Positions 34,003 to 42,856 of a DNA stretch of 47,060 nt are shown here, piece by piece. Each line of letters begins with the position of its first letter. Position 1 is the stretch's first letter. Source of the DNA: an uncultured Prevotellaceae bacterium (GTDB lineage Bacteria > Bacteroidota > Bacteroidia > Bacteroidales > Bacteroidaceae); contig ONJJ01000025.1 in the NCBI GenBank assembly GCA_900318115.1, positions 1 through 47,060 of the forward strand, written 5' to 3'. The notes under the pieces were generated by a model, which was not told the origin of the DNA, made no database searches, and saw nothing but the letters and a program-made list of their open reading frames with translations. Both the position numbers and the translations under genes were made by a program.

Positions 34003-35963
34003 AGGCCCTGCTACGTACCCCACTGGCGTTCCTCTGGAACATGTTGCTCGTGTACCTCGTTTACGGGCTCTGCCGAATCGTCTATTGGGCCGAGAACGCG
34101 TCGGCCTTCGAGGGATTCTGGTCGCACAACGCGCTGCGTGACATCCTGGCGGGGGCGTGGAAGTTCGACTCCTCCGCCATCCTCTATACCAACGTCCTCT
34201 ACGCCGTGATGATGCTGATTCCGCTGCATTGGAAGGAAGGGAAGAGATGGCAGTGCGCCGCCAAGTGGTTGTACGTCGTGGTGAACGGACTGGCCGTGGT
34301 CATCAACCTGGCCGATGCGGCCTACTTCCCCTACACCGGCCGGCGTACGACAACCACGGTGTTCCGCGAGTTTTCCAACGAAGGCAACCTCGGCGGCATC
34401 TTCGCAGTGGAACTGCTGCGCCACTGGTATCTCGTGGTGGCAGGAGTGGCGCTGATTGCTCTGCTCTGGAAGGCATACCGCAGAGGAGGCTCCGAGGGTA
34501 GGACGACCTTGCCTGCTGTGGCTTACTACCTGGCGCAGCTGATTTGCTTCGTGGCATATATTCCGCTGACAATCATCGGCATGAGGGGCGGAGCCACCAC
34601 GGCTGTTCGTCCCATCACCATCTCCAACGCCGCGCAGTATGTGGCGCGTCCGTCGGAGGCGGCCGTCGTGCTGAACACCCCCTTCTCGCTGTTGCGGACC
34701 ATCGGCAAGTCGGTGTTCGTAACGCCAAAGTTCTTCGAGAGCGAGGCCGAACTGGAGGCTGCGTACTCACCTGTACACACGCCTGCAGCAACCTTCGCTG
34801 AAGGCGACAGTCTGAAGCGGCGAAATGTGGTGATACTCATCGTGGAAAGTTTCGGCCGTGAGTACATCGGCGCACTGAACGAGACGCTGGAGGACGGACA
34901 CTACCGCGGGTACACACCTTTCGTGGATGAACTCTGCGATAGCAGTGCCACCTTCAGGTGGTCGTTCTGCAATGGTCGCAAGAGCATAGACGGTATGCCC
35001 AGCATCCTCTCGGGAATACCGATGTTCGTGGAGCCGTTCTTCCTCACTCCGGCTTCGATGAACGAGGTGGGCGGCGTGGCGCAGGCACTGGTCAGCAAGG
35101 GTTATGAGACGGCCTTCTTCCACGGCGCCGAGAATGGCTCGATGGGCTTCCAGGCTTTTGCGCGCAAGACGGGTTTCCAGCACTACTTCGGACGCACGGA
35201 GTACAATGCCGATGCGCGCTTCGACGGTGACAGGGACTTCGATGGAATGTGGGCCATCTGGGACGAGCCTTTCCTGCAGTTCTATGCCCAGAAAATGAGC
35301 GAATTGAAGGAACCCTTCATGACGGCCGTCTTCACTGCCAGCAGCCATCACCCCTATCAAATCCCCGAGGCCTACCGCGACACTTTCCCCGAGGAGGGCA
35401 TCGTCATCCACAAGTGCATTCGCTACACAGACCATGCCCTGCGCCGATTCTTCCAGACAGCCCGTCGGCAGCCGTGGTTCAGGAACACCCTGTTCGTACT
35501 CACTTCCGACCACACGAACCTGAGCGACCACGCCTTCTACCAGACCGACATTGGCGGTTTCTGTTCGCCCATACTCTTCTACGACCCCAGCAGGGAACTC
35601 ATCCTGCCGGGACGGCGACCAGCCATCGCCCAGCAGACGGACATTCTGCCAAGTGTGCTCGGCCTACTGGGCTACGACCGATCCTACGTGGCCTTCGGCT
35701 GTGACCTCTTCCACACGCCAGCGGACAGCACCTGGGCCGTGAACTACAACAATGGTATCTATCAGTACGTGAAGCATGACCTGTTGCTGCAACTCGATGG
35801 CACGAGCGGCAAGGCACACGCCCTCTATGAACTCTCCGACAGCTTGCTGCAACATAACCTGCTGGGCCTGCGCGAGGAGCAACCACAGATGGAGCGTGAA
35901 CTGCGAGCCATCATCCAGCAGTACATGAGCCGCATGAACGAAGACCGGCTGACGACTGAATAG
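33999..35963 (+). CDS. LtaS-like membrane phosphotransferase (sulfatase family), second of two
   Basis: A 654-residue paralogue of the preceding protein, starting in a four-base overlap with it. It has the same five-helix N-terminus and catalytic domain: NVVILIVESFGREYIG, NGRKSIDGMPSILSGIPMF, FTASSHHPYQIPEAYRDTFP, YTDHALRRFF and VLTSDHTNLSDH. The two share long stretches such as IPEAYRDTFPE and RYTDHALRRFF, so they arose by tandem duplication, but their nucleophile blocks differ (SSIDAQASV against KSIDGMPSI). This one carries the more usual motif. They may act on different substrates or acceptor sites. Confidence 0.9.
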   Translation: MKALLRTPLAFLWNMLLVYLVYGLCRIVYWAENASAFEGFWSHNALRDILAGAWKFDSSAILYTNVLYAVMMLIPLHWKEGKRWQCAAKWLYVVVNGLAVVINLADAAYFPYTGRRTTTTVFREFSNEGNLGGIFAVELLRHWYLVVAGVALIALLWKAYRRGGSEGRTTLPAVAYYLAQLICFVAYIPLTIIGMRGGATTAVRPITISNAAQYVARPSEAAVVLNTPFSLLRTIGKSVFVTPKFFESEAELEAAYSPVHTPAATFAEGDSLKRRNVVILIVESFGREYIGALNETLEDGHYRGYTPFVDELCDSSATFRWSFCNGRKSIDGMPSILSGIPMFVEPFFLTPASMNEVGGVAQALVSKGYETAFFHGAENGSMGFQAFARKTGFQHYFGRTEYNADARFDGDRDFDGMWAIWDEPFLQFYAQKMSELKEPFMTAVFTASSHHPYQIPEAYRDTFPEEGIVIHKCIRYTDHALRRFFQTARRQPWFRNTLFVLTSDHTNLSDHAFYQTDIGGFCSPILFYDPSRELILPGRRPAIAQQTDILPSVLGLLGYDRSYVAFGCDLFHTPADSTWAVNYNNGIYQYVKHDLLLQLDGTSGKAHALYELSDSLLQHNLLGLREEQPQMERELRAIIQQYMSRMNEDRLTTE

Positions 35964-35987
35964 ACACCTTAATATATATAGACAACT

Positions 35988-36947
35988 ATGGCACATACAA
36001 CGAATAACCTCACCCTCTGGCAACGCCTCTGCTACGGCCTGCTCTTCGGCCTGCTCTATGGCGTGTCGCTGCTGCCGATGCGGGTGCTGTACGTCCTCTC
36101 CACGGGCTGCTACGGACTGGTTTACCACGTGGTGGGCTACCGTCGGAAGCTGGTGCGCAAACATCTGGCGGACAGCTTTCCTGAGAAAAGCGAGGAGGAA
36201 CGGCGCAGCATCGAGCGTGACTTCTACCGATGGTTCTGCGACTACATCGTCGAGACGGTGAAGCTCTTCTCGATAAGTAAGGAGGAGATGCGCCGCCGAC
36301 TGACCTTCAAGGGAGTGGAAGCCGTGGAAAGCCTGTTGGCCAACGGACAGAGTGTGGCACTCTACCTGGGGCATTATTGCAACTGGGAGTGGGTGTCGAG
36401 TATTCCGCTGTGGGTGCGCGGGGATTATGCGGGGTCGCAGGTTTACCACCCGCTGGAGAACCCGGTGATGAACCAGTTGCTGCTGTTCCCGCGCCACAGA
36501 ATGGGACCGGACAACGTGGCCATGCAACAGGTGTTGCGCTACATCGTGGAGAACAAGAAAGAGGGGCGACCAGTGCTGATGGGATTCATTGCCGACCAGG
36601 TTCCTTTCTGGAACAATATCGGTCACTGGCTGACCTTCCTCAACCATCCCCAGACACCCGTGCTGGCGGGAACGGAACGGTTGGCACGCCGATTTGATAT
36701 GGCCGCCGTCTATATCGATATCCAGCGCACAGCGCGCGGATACTACGAGGCCGAGTTCCAGCTGATGACGGACCGCCCCAACGAACAGCCGGAACTGGCG
36801 CTGACGGAAGAATACTTCCGGCGGCTGGAGGCGAATATCAGGAGGCAACCACACCTTTGGTTGTGGACACACAACCGATGGAAGCGAACACGCGAGGAAT
36901 ATGACAAGATGATTGACCCGAAGACGGGAAAACTAAAGATGAAGTAA
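35988..36947 (+). CDS. Lipid A acyltransferase, LpxL/HtrB family
   Basis: A 319-residue inner-membrane protein with one N-terminal hydrophobic region (LCYGLLFGLLYGVSLLPMRVLYVLS) and the LPLAT motif GHYCNWEW near residue 128, the H-x4-(D/E) catalytic pair, followed by the conserved FIADQVPFWNN and VYIDIQRTARGYY blocks. LpxL-type enzymes add a secondary acyl chain to the lipid A precursor. Its place right after the two phosphotransferases supports a lipid A/core assembly locus. Confidence 0.9.
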   Translation: MAHTTNNLTLWQRLCYGLLFGLLYGVSLLPMRVLYVLSTGCYGLVYHVVGYRRKLVRKHLADSFPEKSEEERRSIERDFYRWFCDYIVETVKLFSISKEEMRRRLTFKGVEAVESLLANGQSVALYLGHYCNWEWVSSIPLWVRGDYAGSQVYHPLENPVMNQLLLFPRHRMGPDNVAMQQVLRYIVENKKEGRPVLMGFIADQVPFWNNIGHWLTFLNHPQTPVLAGTERLARRFDMAAVYIDIQRTARGYYEAEFQLMTDRPNEQPELALTEEYFRRLEANIRRQPHLWLWTHNRWKRTREEYDKMIDPKTGKLKMK

Positions 36948-36998
36948 TTCTGAAGGCAAGAGACAATTCAAGTTGGTGTAATTCAAAAACGAAAGCGT

Positions 36999-37841
36999 AT
37001 GATCTTCGTTCATGATAGAGGACAGATGTGCAACAACATCTTGCAGTTCGGACACATCTACGCCTGGTGCCGCGAACACGGGCGCCGGGCGGTGTCGGTG
37101 CGCTTTGCCTACAAGTACCAGTACTTCCACATCTGCCGGACCAAGTACCATCACTTCCTGACCTACGCAGCCGCCAAGTACGCGGCTAAACTCCGGCTGA
37201 TACCCTCCGTGGATTTCGATCTGGAACGACAGGCGGACGAGACGGGGATGGATCGGCTGATGCGGCGTCATGGGACGATGTTGGTGGACGGATGGACGGT
37301 GCATTTCTATGACCTCTTCCGGAAATACCTGGCGGAGATTCGAGAGCTCTTTGCCTTCTTGCCCGAGGTGGAGCAGGAAGCGCAGTTGAGGATGATGCCA
37401 TGGCTGACCAGGGAAGGGTGTGTCTGTCTGGGGGTGCATATTCGCCGTGGGGACTACGCGCGGTTCCTCGGTGGACGATATTTCTATGATGACGCCACGA
37501 TGCAACGCCTGATTCGTGAGTTCAGCCAGTTGATGAAGGGGAAGGCCGTGGTGGCATTCGTCTGTGGCAACGATCCTGGGCTGGACGAGGAAGCGTACAG
37601 GAGGGCCGTGCCCGAGGTGCGGTTCGTGTTTCCGAAGGGGAATCCGGGCGAGGACCTTTGCCTGCTGTCGCATTGTGACTACCTTATTGGTGCCCCCAGC
37701 ACCTTTTCGCTGGTGGCTGCGATGTATCGCGACCTGCCGCTCTATTGGATCCGGCAGCCCGAAGCAACTCTCAGCGAGCAGTCCTTCAGCCGATTCGATG
37801 TGCTGTTCCGAAAGATAGAGGAAGTCTTCGGGCCTGTGTGA
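36999..37841 (+). CDS. GT11-like glycosyltransferase (alpha-1,2-fucosyltransferase family)
   Basis: The 280-residue protein has the signature HIRRGDY near residue 148, which binds GDP-fucose in family GT11 (and the related FUT8/NodZ fold), and near the C-terminus DLCLLSHCDYLIGAPSTFSLVAAM, corresponding to the D-x3-L-S-x-C..I...S-T-F-S pattern of GT11. The N-terminal GQMCNNILQFGHIYAWC also fits the G.lgNqmfqfa motif of this family in diverged form. It probably adds fucose or a related sugar to a surface glycan. It follows the LpxL gene by 51 bases and converges with the GT2 gene. Confidence 0.78.
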   Translation: MIFVHDRGQMCNNILQFGHIYAWCREHGRRAVSVRFAYKYQYFHICRTKYHHFLTYAAAKYAAKLRLIPSVDFDLERQADETGMDRLMRRHGTMLVDGWTVHFYDLFRKYLAEIRELFAFLPEVEQEAQLRMMPWLTREGCVCLGVHIRRGDYARFLGGRYFYDDATMQRLIREFSQLMKGKAVVAFVCGNDPGLDEEAYRRAVPEVRFVFPKGNPGEDLCLLSHCDYLIGAPSTFSLVAAMYRDLPLYWIRQPEATLSEQSFSRFDVLFRKIEEVFGPV

Positions 37842-37930
37842 ACAGATTTGCTATCTGCTCCTAAGTGAAAGACCCGCGGGCTGTCTGCGCGGCCCGTTGG
37901 TTCTGCTGCTTCTGTATCGCAGTCCCTCCC

Positions 37931-38707
37931 TTACTTCTCCTCAATTTCCCCCTTCCTCTTCGCCTCGGTAATTTTGGCGAGCATGACGACCTGGTAGCAT
38001 CCATCCAGCAAGGCGCGGATGAAGCCGGCACGGCCGTCGCGGAAACCACCTTTGATGATATAAGCTTTGAAAAAGCGGAAGAAGGGACGATAGAAGAGGG
38101 CCCCCAAGCCATAATTCTTGTGGGCACGCTTCTGCACCTCGTTGTCCGTGTAGTCGTTCATCTTGCTGACGATGGCGCGGACGGGGTCGTTGGCGATGTG
38201 GATGAAAGCCAGTTCTGTGCGGCGGGGAGGAATGCGATCCACGCGACCGTCAACGACGGGGATGGCGTGAACGTATTCGGGCCAGCGCGTCTTGCTCTGA
38301 CGCATGAAACGCAGGATGGGGTCGGGGTAGATGCAATGCATCCACTGCCCCATGAAATAGTTCTTGCGGGGAATGAAGAGGGCATCGGCAGCGTCGCTGC
38401 GCTGGATATAATCATAGAGGAACGCGCGTAGCTCCGGCGTCACCAACTCATCGGCATCTACCACCAGCACCCAGTCGTACTTGGCCTCGTGGATGGCAAA
38501 CTCGCGGGCAGGTTCCACGATGCGGTGCTTGCCACGCGGGAAGGTGATGATGCGACAACCGAAGTCACGGGCGATGTCCAGCGTGGAGTCTGTGCTCTCC
38601 ATGTCGCAGATGAGCACTTCATCGAACGACCGCACGCTCTCCAGCACTTCGGCCAGCTGTCGCTCGGCGTTATAGGTGTTGATGACGACAGAAATCTTTG
38701 CTTCCAT
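37931..38707 (-). CDS. Glycosyltransferase family 2, WaaE/KdtX-like
   Basis: A 258-residue cytoplasmic protein with the GT-A fold: SVVINTYNAERQLAEVLES at the start, DMESTDSTLDIA, and the metal-binding DADE in WVLVVDADELVTPEL near residue 83. The pattern matches the WaaE/KdtX group, which adds glucose or another sugar to the lipopolysaccharide inner core. A basic C-terminal half with aromatic residues (ALFYRPFFRFFKAYIIKGGF) probably lies against the membrane. It heads away from the NigD-like gene on the same strand, 32 bases downstream of it. Confidence 0.9.
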   Translation of the reverse strand: MEAKISVVINTYNAERQLAEVLESVRSFDEVLICDMESTDSTLDIARDFGCRIITFPRGKHRIVEPAREFAIHEAKYDWVLVVDADELVTPELRAFLYDYIQRSDAADALFIPRKNYFMGQWMHCIYPDPILRFMRQSKTRWPEYVHAIPVVDGRVDRIPPRRTELAFIHIANDPVRAIVSKMNDYTDNEVQKRAHKNYGLGALFYRPFFRFFKAYIIKGGFRDGRAGFIRALLDGCYQVVMLAKITEAKRKGEIEEK

Positions 38708-38739
38708 AGTGGGGCTGTTGGGGCAGGGGTGAAACGAGG

Positions 38740-39375
38740 TTAGAACTTACCGAAGTGCCAGGATTGAGGACCGCCGAAGGTCTGGATCACGAAGGTGATG
38801 GAGTCCGTGGGCCTCAACTCGGAAGCCACGGAGTCCAAGTCGATGCTGAGGTACACGTGGCGGCTGTAGGAGAGGGGATCGTCCTGCTGATGATGGTACA
38901 GAGAGAGGTGGTGGGTGCGTCCGCCGAGGGAATTGGTGCGAGTGCTGTCGCGCAGGAAGGCCCAGCCTTGCTTCTCACCCTGGCTCTTGGGCAACAGGTG
39001 CATGTTGATGAATCCGCCTCCGAGCCAGACGCTCTCCACGTTGATGGGGTCGTGCTGAGGCTCGGTCTTGCCCGTCACATCGGGCATTACGGGAACTACC
39101 TGAGCGGTGTAAACCTGTACTCGGATCTCATCTCCATCCTCATAGAGGGCGTAGCCAATCAGTGCGCGCACGGTCTCGTTGGCCTCCAGCCCCTTGATTT
39201 CATTGGACACGCGGTATGTCTTGCCGCTGTCGGTGACGAAGCGTTCCAGCAGACCCTGGGCATCGCCGTAGGCCATGGCCATTTCGGTGATGAGGTCTGG
39301 ATAGTACTCTTCGTCGTTGGAGCAACTGGCAAAGCTTGCCAGCAGGGCCAGCAGAAAGGGGTAGAATCGTTTCAT
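38740..39375 (-). CDS. NigD-like lipoprotein
   Basis: The 211-residue product has a lipoprotein signal (MKRFYPFLLALLASFASC, Cys 18) followed by an acidic spacer SNDEEYYPD that fits export to the cell surface in Bacteroidetes. The rest matches NigD-like proteins: an N-terminal OB-like part (TDSGKTYRVSNEIKGLEANETVRALIGY) and a C-terminal beta-sandwich ending SITFVIQTFGG. NigD was named from a bacteriocin (nigrescin) cluster in Prevotella nigrescens, but most homologues have no known role and no bacteriocin genes are near. It overlaps the upstream acyltransferase gene by four bases. Confidence 0.88.
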   Translation of the reverse strand: MKRFYPFLLALLASFASCSNDEEYYPDLITEMAMAYGDAQGLLERFVTDSGKTYRVSNEIKGLEANETVRALIGYALYEDGDEIRVQVYTAQVVPVMPDVTGKTEPQHDPINVESVWLGGGFINMHLLPKSQGEKQGWAFLRDSTRTNSLGGRTHHLSLYHHQQDDPLSYSRHVYLSIDLDSVASELRPTDSITFVIQTFGGPQSWHFGKF

Positions 39376-40553
39376 GACAGTGTTCGTTCCAAGTTAAACA
39401 CGGGATTGGCGTACATCGTCAGCAGACGCTCGCGCAGGAAGGCAACGTCGGGTTTAGGCACATCGACGAGGGCAATGCGGCTGTCGAGATATGTCTCGAA
39501 AGTAGCCTGATCCTCTGCGCTGTAGTAATTGGCGTGCGACGCATTGCCGCGGAGCAGGTCGGCGGCTATGTAGTTGCCGGGATAGAGGCGGTAGTTGCGG
39601 TGGATCTCGAGGTCGATGCGATTGGCCAGTGCCTGGAAGAACTCTTTCTCGGGCAAGGCGGATAGGCTGTCGATCCACTGGTTCACGGGACATCCGACCT
39701 GGTAGTGGACATGACCCTTCTGCCCGAAGATGCCCGTCTTCATGTTCGTGAGATCATCCTGCTTGGATTTCTTCCAGGCGGGGTTGTCGCGTTTCTGCTG
39801 GAATTCCTGGGCCTTGAGGTAGTCGCAGGGGTCGTACTCATAGCTGATGGCGAGCGGCACGATGTTCAGTTCCTTGATGCTGGCGATGGCACCCTGGGTG
39901 CCGCTTTCGCCCGTGATAGCCAGCATCTTCAGCAGCGAGACTTGGGTCTGGTCGCTGGAGTCCTTGGCGCGACCCTCGCGCTGGGCTATCCAGATATTCT
40001 CGTGCTTCTGGGTGACGGCGAAGTGCATATAGCGGCTCATTACCTGCGAGGCGTGCAGCATCTCGCGCATGGAGAGGGAGCGCTGGACGATGAAAGCCTT
40101 GTTCAGGCGGACCAGCGTGCGGATCCACGGGTAGATAAGCAGGTTGTCGCCGATGGCGATTTCGCAGGTAGTGGGGAACTTGTGCTCGTGGAGCATCACG
40201 TCCAGGATGGCGCTGTCGAGCACGATGTCGCGATGGTTGCTGATGAACGTGTAGCGCTCTGGCCCTGGGGCAATGCTGCCGTGGGAAAAGCTGTGGCCAC
40301 TGGTGCAACGGCGAAGAACGTGCTTCACCACAGGCTTCATGAATCGCAGTTGGAAGTCCAGCGTGGAGTGGAGACCAAGCGTGGTCAGACGAAGGACGCC
40401 GCGGGTAAGCCCCACGGGCAGGAAGGGCACGAAACTCTTCAGGATATGTGAGAACTGACGGTCGCGAAGCAAGCCGTCGATGGCATCGCGTACCTCGTCA
40501 TCGCCGTATGGGCGAATGTCCTTGAACTCTTCTGGAATTTGGTTGCTATTCAT
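39372..40553 (-). CDS. PlsC-like glycerol acyltransferase
   Basis: The 393-residue protein contains the acyltransferase motif NHRDIVLD near residue 107 (H-x4-D) in the setting YTFISNHRDIVLDSAI, plus later blocks IWIAQREGRAKD and LNIVPLAISYEYDPCDYLK that match the substrate-binding motifs of the PlsC/LPLAT family. It is longer than ordinary PlsC (about 240 residues). Members of this long Bacteroidetes type probably acylate glycerophosphate or aminolipids; the acceptor is unknown. The gap to ddl upstream is almost filled by a 16-bp tandem array. Confidence 0.85.
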   Translation of the reverse strand: MNSNQIPEEFKDIRPYGDDEVRDAIDGLLRDRQFSHILKSFVPFLPVGLTRGVLRLTTLGLHSTLDFQLRFMKPVVKHVLRRCTSGHSFSHGSIAPGPERYTFISNHRDIVLDSAILDVMLHEHKFPTTCEIAIGDNLLIYPWIRTLVRLNKAFIVQRSLSMREMLHASQVMSRYMHFAVTQKHENIWIAQREGRAKDSSDQTQVSLLKMLAITGESGTQGAIASIKELNIVPLAISYEYDPCDYLKAQEFQQKRDNPAWKKSKQDDLTNMKTGIFGQKGHVHYQVGCPVNQWIDSLSALPEKEFFQALANRIDLEIHRNYRLYPGNYIAADLLRGNASHANYYSAEDQATFETYLDSRIALVDVPKPDVAFLRERLLTMYANPVFNLERTLS

Positions 40554-40583
40554 GACTTATACTTGCTAACTCGAATATAATAA

Positions 40584-40695
40584 TTCTTTACTTCCTATAT
40601 TCTTTAATTCCTATATTCTTTAATTCTTGTATTCTTTACTTCCTATATTCTTTAATTCTTGTATTTTTTAATTTTTATAATCTTTAATTCTTCCT
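40584..40695 (-). repeat. 16-bp tandem array between ddl and the acyltransferase gene
   Basis: Seven contiguous 16-base units, on the minus strand of the type TATAGGAATTAAAGAA, fill 40584-40695. The first unit in transcript order overlaps the ddl stop codon; the last ends 31 bases before the next ATG. Units 1 and 4 are identical, as are units 3 and 5 (counted on the plus strand), so the variants alternate. The array is very AT-rich and lacks dyads. Confidence 0.92.
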
Positions 40696-41704
40696 ACAGC
40701 TTATCCTCGATGATGTCGGTGAGCACATCTTTGATGTCGAGGCCTGCCGCACGCACTTGCTGGGGGATGAAGCTGGTAGCGGTCATTCCGGGCGTAGTGT
40801 TGATTTCCAGCATGTTAATGCGGTCGCGCTCCTTGCCCTCTTCGTCCTTAACCTTGGTGACGATGTAGTCCACACGGATGATGCCGGAGCAGCCGAGGAT
40901 GTCGTAGATGGCACTGGTGAGTGCCTGCACACGATCACGCAGTTTGTCGTCGATACGGGCAGGGGTGATCTCGTCCACGGCGCCGTTGTATTTGGCATCG
41001 TAGTCGAAGAACTCGTTGTGAGTAACGACCTCCGTGACAGGGAACACCACCTCCTTGGCGGCCACTTTGTAGCAGCCACAAGTGAGTTCGGTGCCGGGCA
41101 TGAATGCCTCGACCATCACCTCGTCGCTCTCTTCCATGGCCAGATGGATGGCGGGACGTAGCTGCTCCAGGGTCTTCACCTTTGTGACACCGAAACTGGA
41201 ACCACCGGCGTTGGGCTTGACGAAACAGGGCAGGCCGATGTGGTCGATGATTTCGCTGTCCGTGACCAGATCCTCGTTGCCACGGCGAACCACCAGACTC
41301 TCGGAGACGCTGACGCCGAAGCCTTTCAGGTACTGGTTCAGTGTGAACTTATTGAAGGTCATGGCCTCGATGAGCACACCGCTGGTGGAGTAGGGCATGT
41401 GGATGAGGTCGAAGTAGCCTTGCAGGATGCCATTCTCGCCGGGGGTGCCGTGGATGGTGATGTAGGCGAAGTCGGGATGCACCGTGCGGCGGCCGACCTT
41501 GAACGAGAAGTCCTCGCGACTGACGGTCACGTGCTTGTCGTTCGGAAGATGGGCTTCCCAGACGAGACCCGTAATCTCGACAATGAAGACTTCAAATTTC
41601 TCCTTGTCAATGAAACTCTCGATGCCCTGTGCACTGCGCAGGCTGACATCGTGCTCTGAACTGTCGCCACCACAGACGATGGCAACGATTTTCTTCTTAA
41701 TCAT
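40694..41704 (-). CDS. ddl: D-alanine--D-alanine ligase
   Basis: Ddl joins two D-Ala for the peptidoglycan precursor. The 336-residue ATP-grasp protein shows VAIVCGGDSSEHDVSLRSA at the start, the substrate loop HGTPGENGILQGYFDL, the ATP-binding FVKPNAGGSSFGVTKV, and the metal-binding INMLEINTTPGMT. The conserved Tyr/Ser region (MPYSTSGV) supports D-Ala rather than D-lactate use. It lies 42 bases after rluD on the same strand. Confidence 0.97.
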   Translation of the reverse strand: MIKKKIVAIVCGGDSSEHDVSLRSAQGIESFIDKEKFEVFIVEITGLVWEAHLPNDKHVTVSREDFSFKVGRRTVHPDFAYITIHGTPGENGILQGYFDLIHMPYSTSGVLIEAMTFNKFTLNQYLKGFGVSVSESLVVRRGNEDLVTDSEIIDHIGLPCFVKPNAGGSSFGVTKVKTLEQLRPAIHLAMEESDEVMVEAFMPGTELTCGCYKVAAKEVVFPVTEVVTHNEFFDYDAKYNGAVDEITPARIDDKLRDRVQALTSAIYDILGCSGIIRVDYIVTKVKDEEGKERDRINMLEINTTPGMTATSFIPQQVRAAGLDIKDVLTDIIEDKL

Positions 41705-41746
41705 GATTACTCCTTATTTCTTATATGTCTGTTTCCGAATTTGCTA

Positions 41747-42856
41747 TTATAATAAGGTACGTGCGTACACGCGCCATTTCTCGGTCAGCTGTGTCAGATC
41801 CTCGGGCAGGGGACTCTCGAAAAACAATTCCTCGCCAGTGCGGGGATGCACGAAACCGAGGGTGCGCGCGTGCAGGGCCTGACGGGGGCACAAGAGCATG
41901 GCGTTCTGCACAAACTGGCGGTATTTCGCTGTAGGCTGTCCGCGCAGTATCTCGCATCCGCCGTAGCGTTCGTCGGCAAAGAGGGGGTGCCCGATATGTT
42001 TCATGTGGGCACGAATCTGATGCGTGCGTCCTGTTTCGAGCACACACTCTACCCACGTCACAGGACCGAAGTTCTCCAGCACGCGCCAGTGGGTGACGGC
42101 AGGTTTGCCGACTTCGCTGTCGGGCGGAAACACGGTCATCCGTTGCCGGTCCCTGGGATCGCGGGCGATGTTGCCTTCGATGCGACCGCTATCGCTGTCA
42201 AAGCTGCCCCAGACCAGCGCATTGTACTGACGGCGCGTGGTCTTCACGAAGAACTGGTGGCAGAGGTGCGTCTTGGCGTCCGGGGTCTTGGCCACGACCA
42301 GCAGGCCACTCGTGTCCTTGTCGATGCGGTGTACGAGCCCCACACTGGGGTCGTTGGGGTTGTAGGCGGGATTGTCGCGAAGGTGCCAGGCCAGCGCGTT
42401 GACGAGGGTACCCGTGTAGTTGCCTACACCCGGATGAACTACCAACCCTGCAGGTTTGTTGACCACGAGCAGGTCATCATCCTCATAGACGATGTCCAGG
42501 GGGATGTCCTCTGGGGTAATCTCCGTTTCCATGCGTGGGTGGTCCAGCATCAGTGTCACCACGTCCAGCGGCTTCACCCGGTAGTTGCTCTTGACGGGGT
42601 GGTCGTTGACGTGGATGCACCCTGCTTCAGCGGCCCGCTGGATGCGTGCGCGGCTGGTGTCGCGCAGGTGTTCCATCAGGAACTTATCCACACGCAACAG
42701 GGTCTGCCCCTTGTCGGCCACCACGCGGCGGTGCTCGTACAGAGTTCCGTCGGGGGCTGTCTCCAGACCTTCGTCGTCCAGCTCCAGTGCCTCGTCGTCC
42801 AGCCCTTCCAGGTCTTCAGGAACAACGGTCTTGTCTTGTTGTCTGTCTGTTACCAT
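41747..42856 (-). CDS. rluD: Ribosomal large-subunit pseudouridine synthase, RluD family
   Basis: RluD-type enzymes convert uridines of 23S rRNA helix 69 to pseudouridine. The 369-residue protein has an acidic N-terminal extension (about 13-35, rich in Asp, Glu and Leu), an S4 RNA-binding domain (RVDKFLMEHLRDTSRARIQ...), and the catalytic domain with HRIDKDTSGLLVVAK, whose Asp is the catalytic residue, and ETGRTHQIRAHMKHIGHPL. RluC or RluB functions cannot be told apart by reading alone, but the length and S4 domain fit RluD. Its start overlaps the PASTA gene end by seven bases. Confidence 0.92.
   Translation of the reverse strand: MVTDRQQDKTVVPEDLEGLDDEALELDDEGLETAPDGTLYEHRRVVADKGQTLLRVDKFLMEHLRDTSRARIQRAAEAGCIHVNDHPVKSNYRVKPLDVVTLMLDHPRMETEITPEDIPLDIVYEDDDLLVVNKPAGLVVHPGVGNYTGTLVNALAWHLRDNPAYNPNDPSVGLVHRIDKDTSGLLVVAKTPDAKTHLCHQFFVKTTRRQYNALVWGSFDSDSGRIEGNIARDPRDRQRMTVFPPDSEVGKPAVTHWRVLENFGPVTWVECVLETGRTHQIRAHMKHIGHPLFADERYGGCEILRGQPTAKYRQFVQNAMLLCPRQALHARTLGFVHPRTGEELFFESPLPEDLTQLTEKWRVYARTLL

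Noticed and set aside
37870-37900. Terminator between the GT11-like and GT2 genes
   Set aside because: Only a five-pair CCGCG/CGCGG stem with a long loop and no T-run was seen; too weak to call.
38740-39375. Bacteriocin locus because of the NigD-like protein
   Set aside because: No bacteriocin precursor, transporter or other nig-type genes are nearby; NigD-like proteins are widespread without such context.
40584-40695. CRISPR-like array
   Set aside because: Units are contiguous without spacers, only 16 bases long and without dyads, and no cas gene is near.
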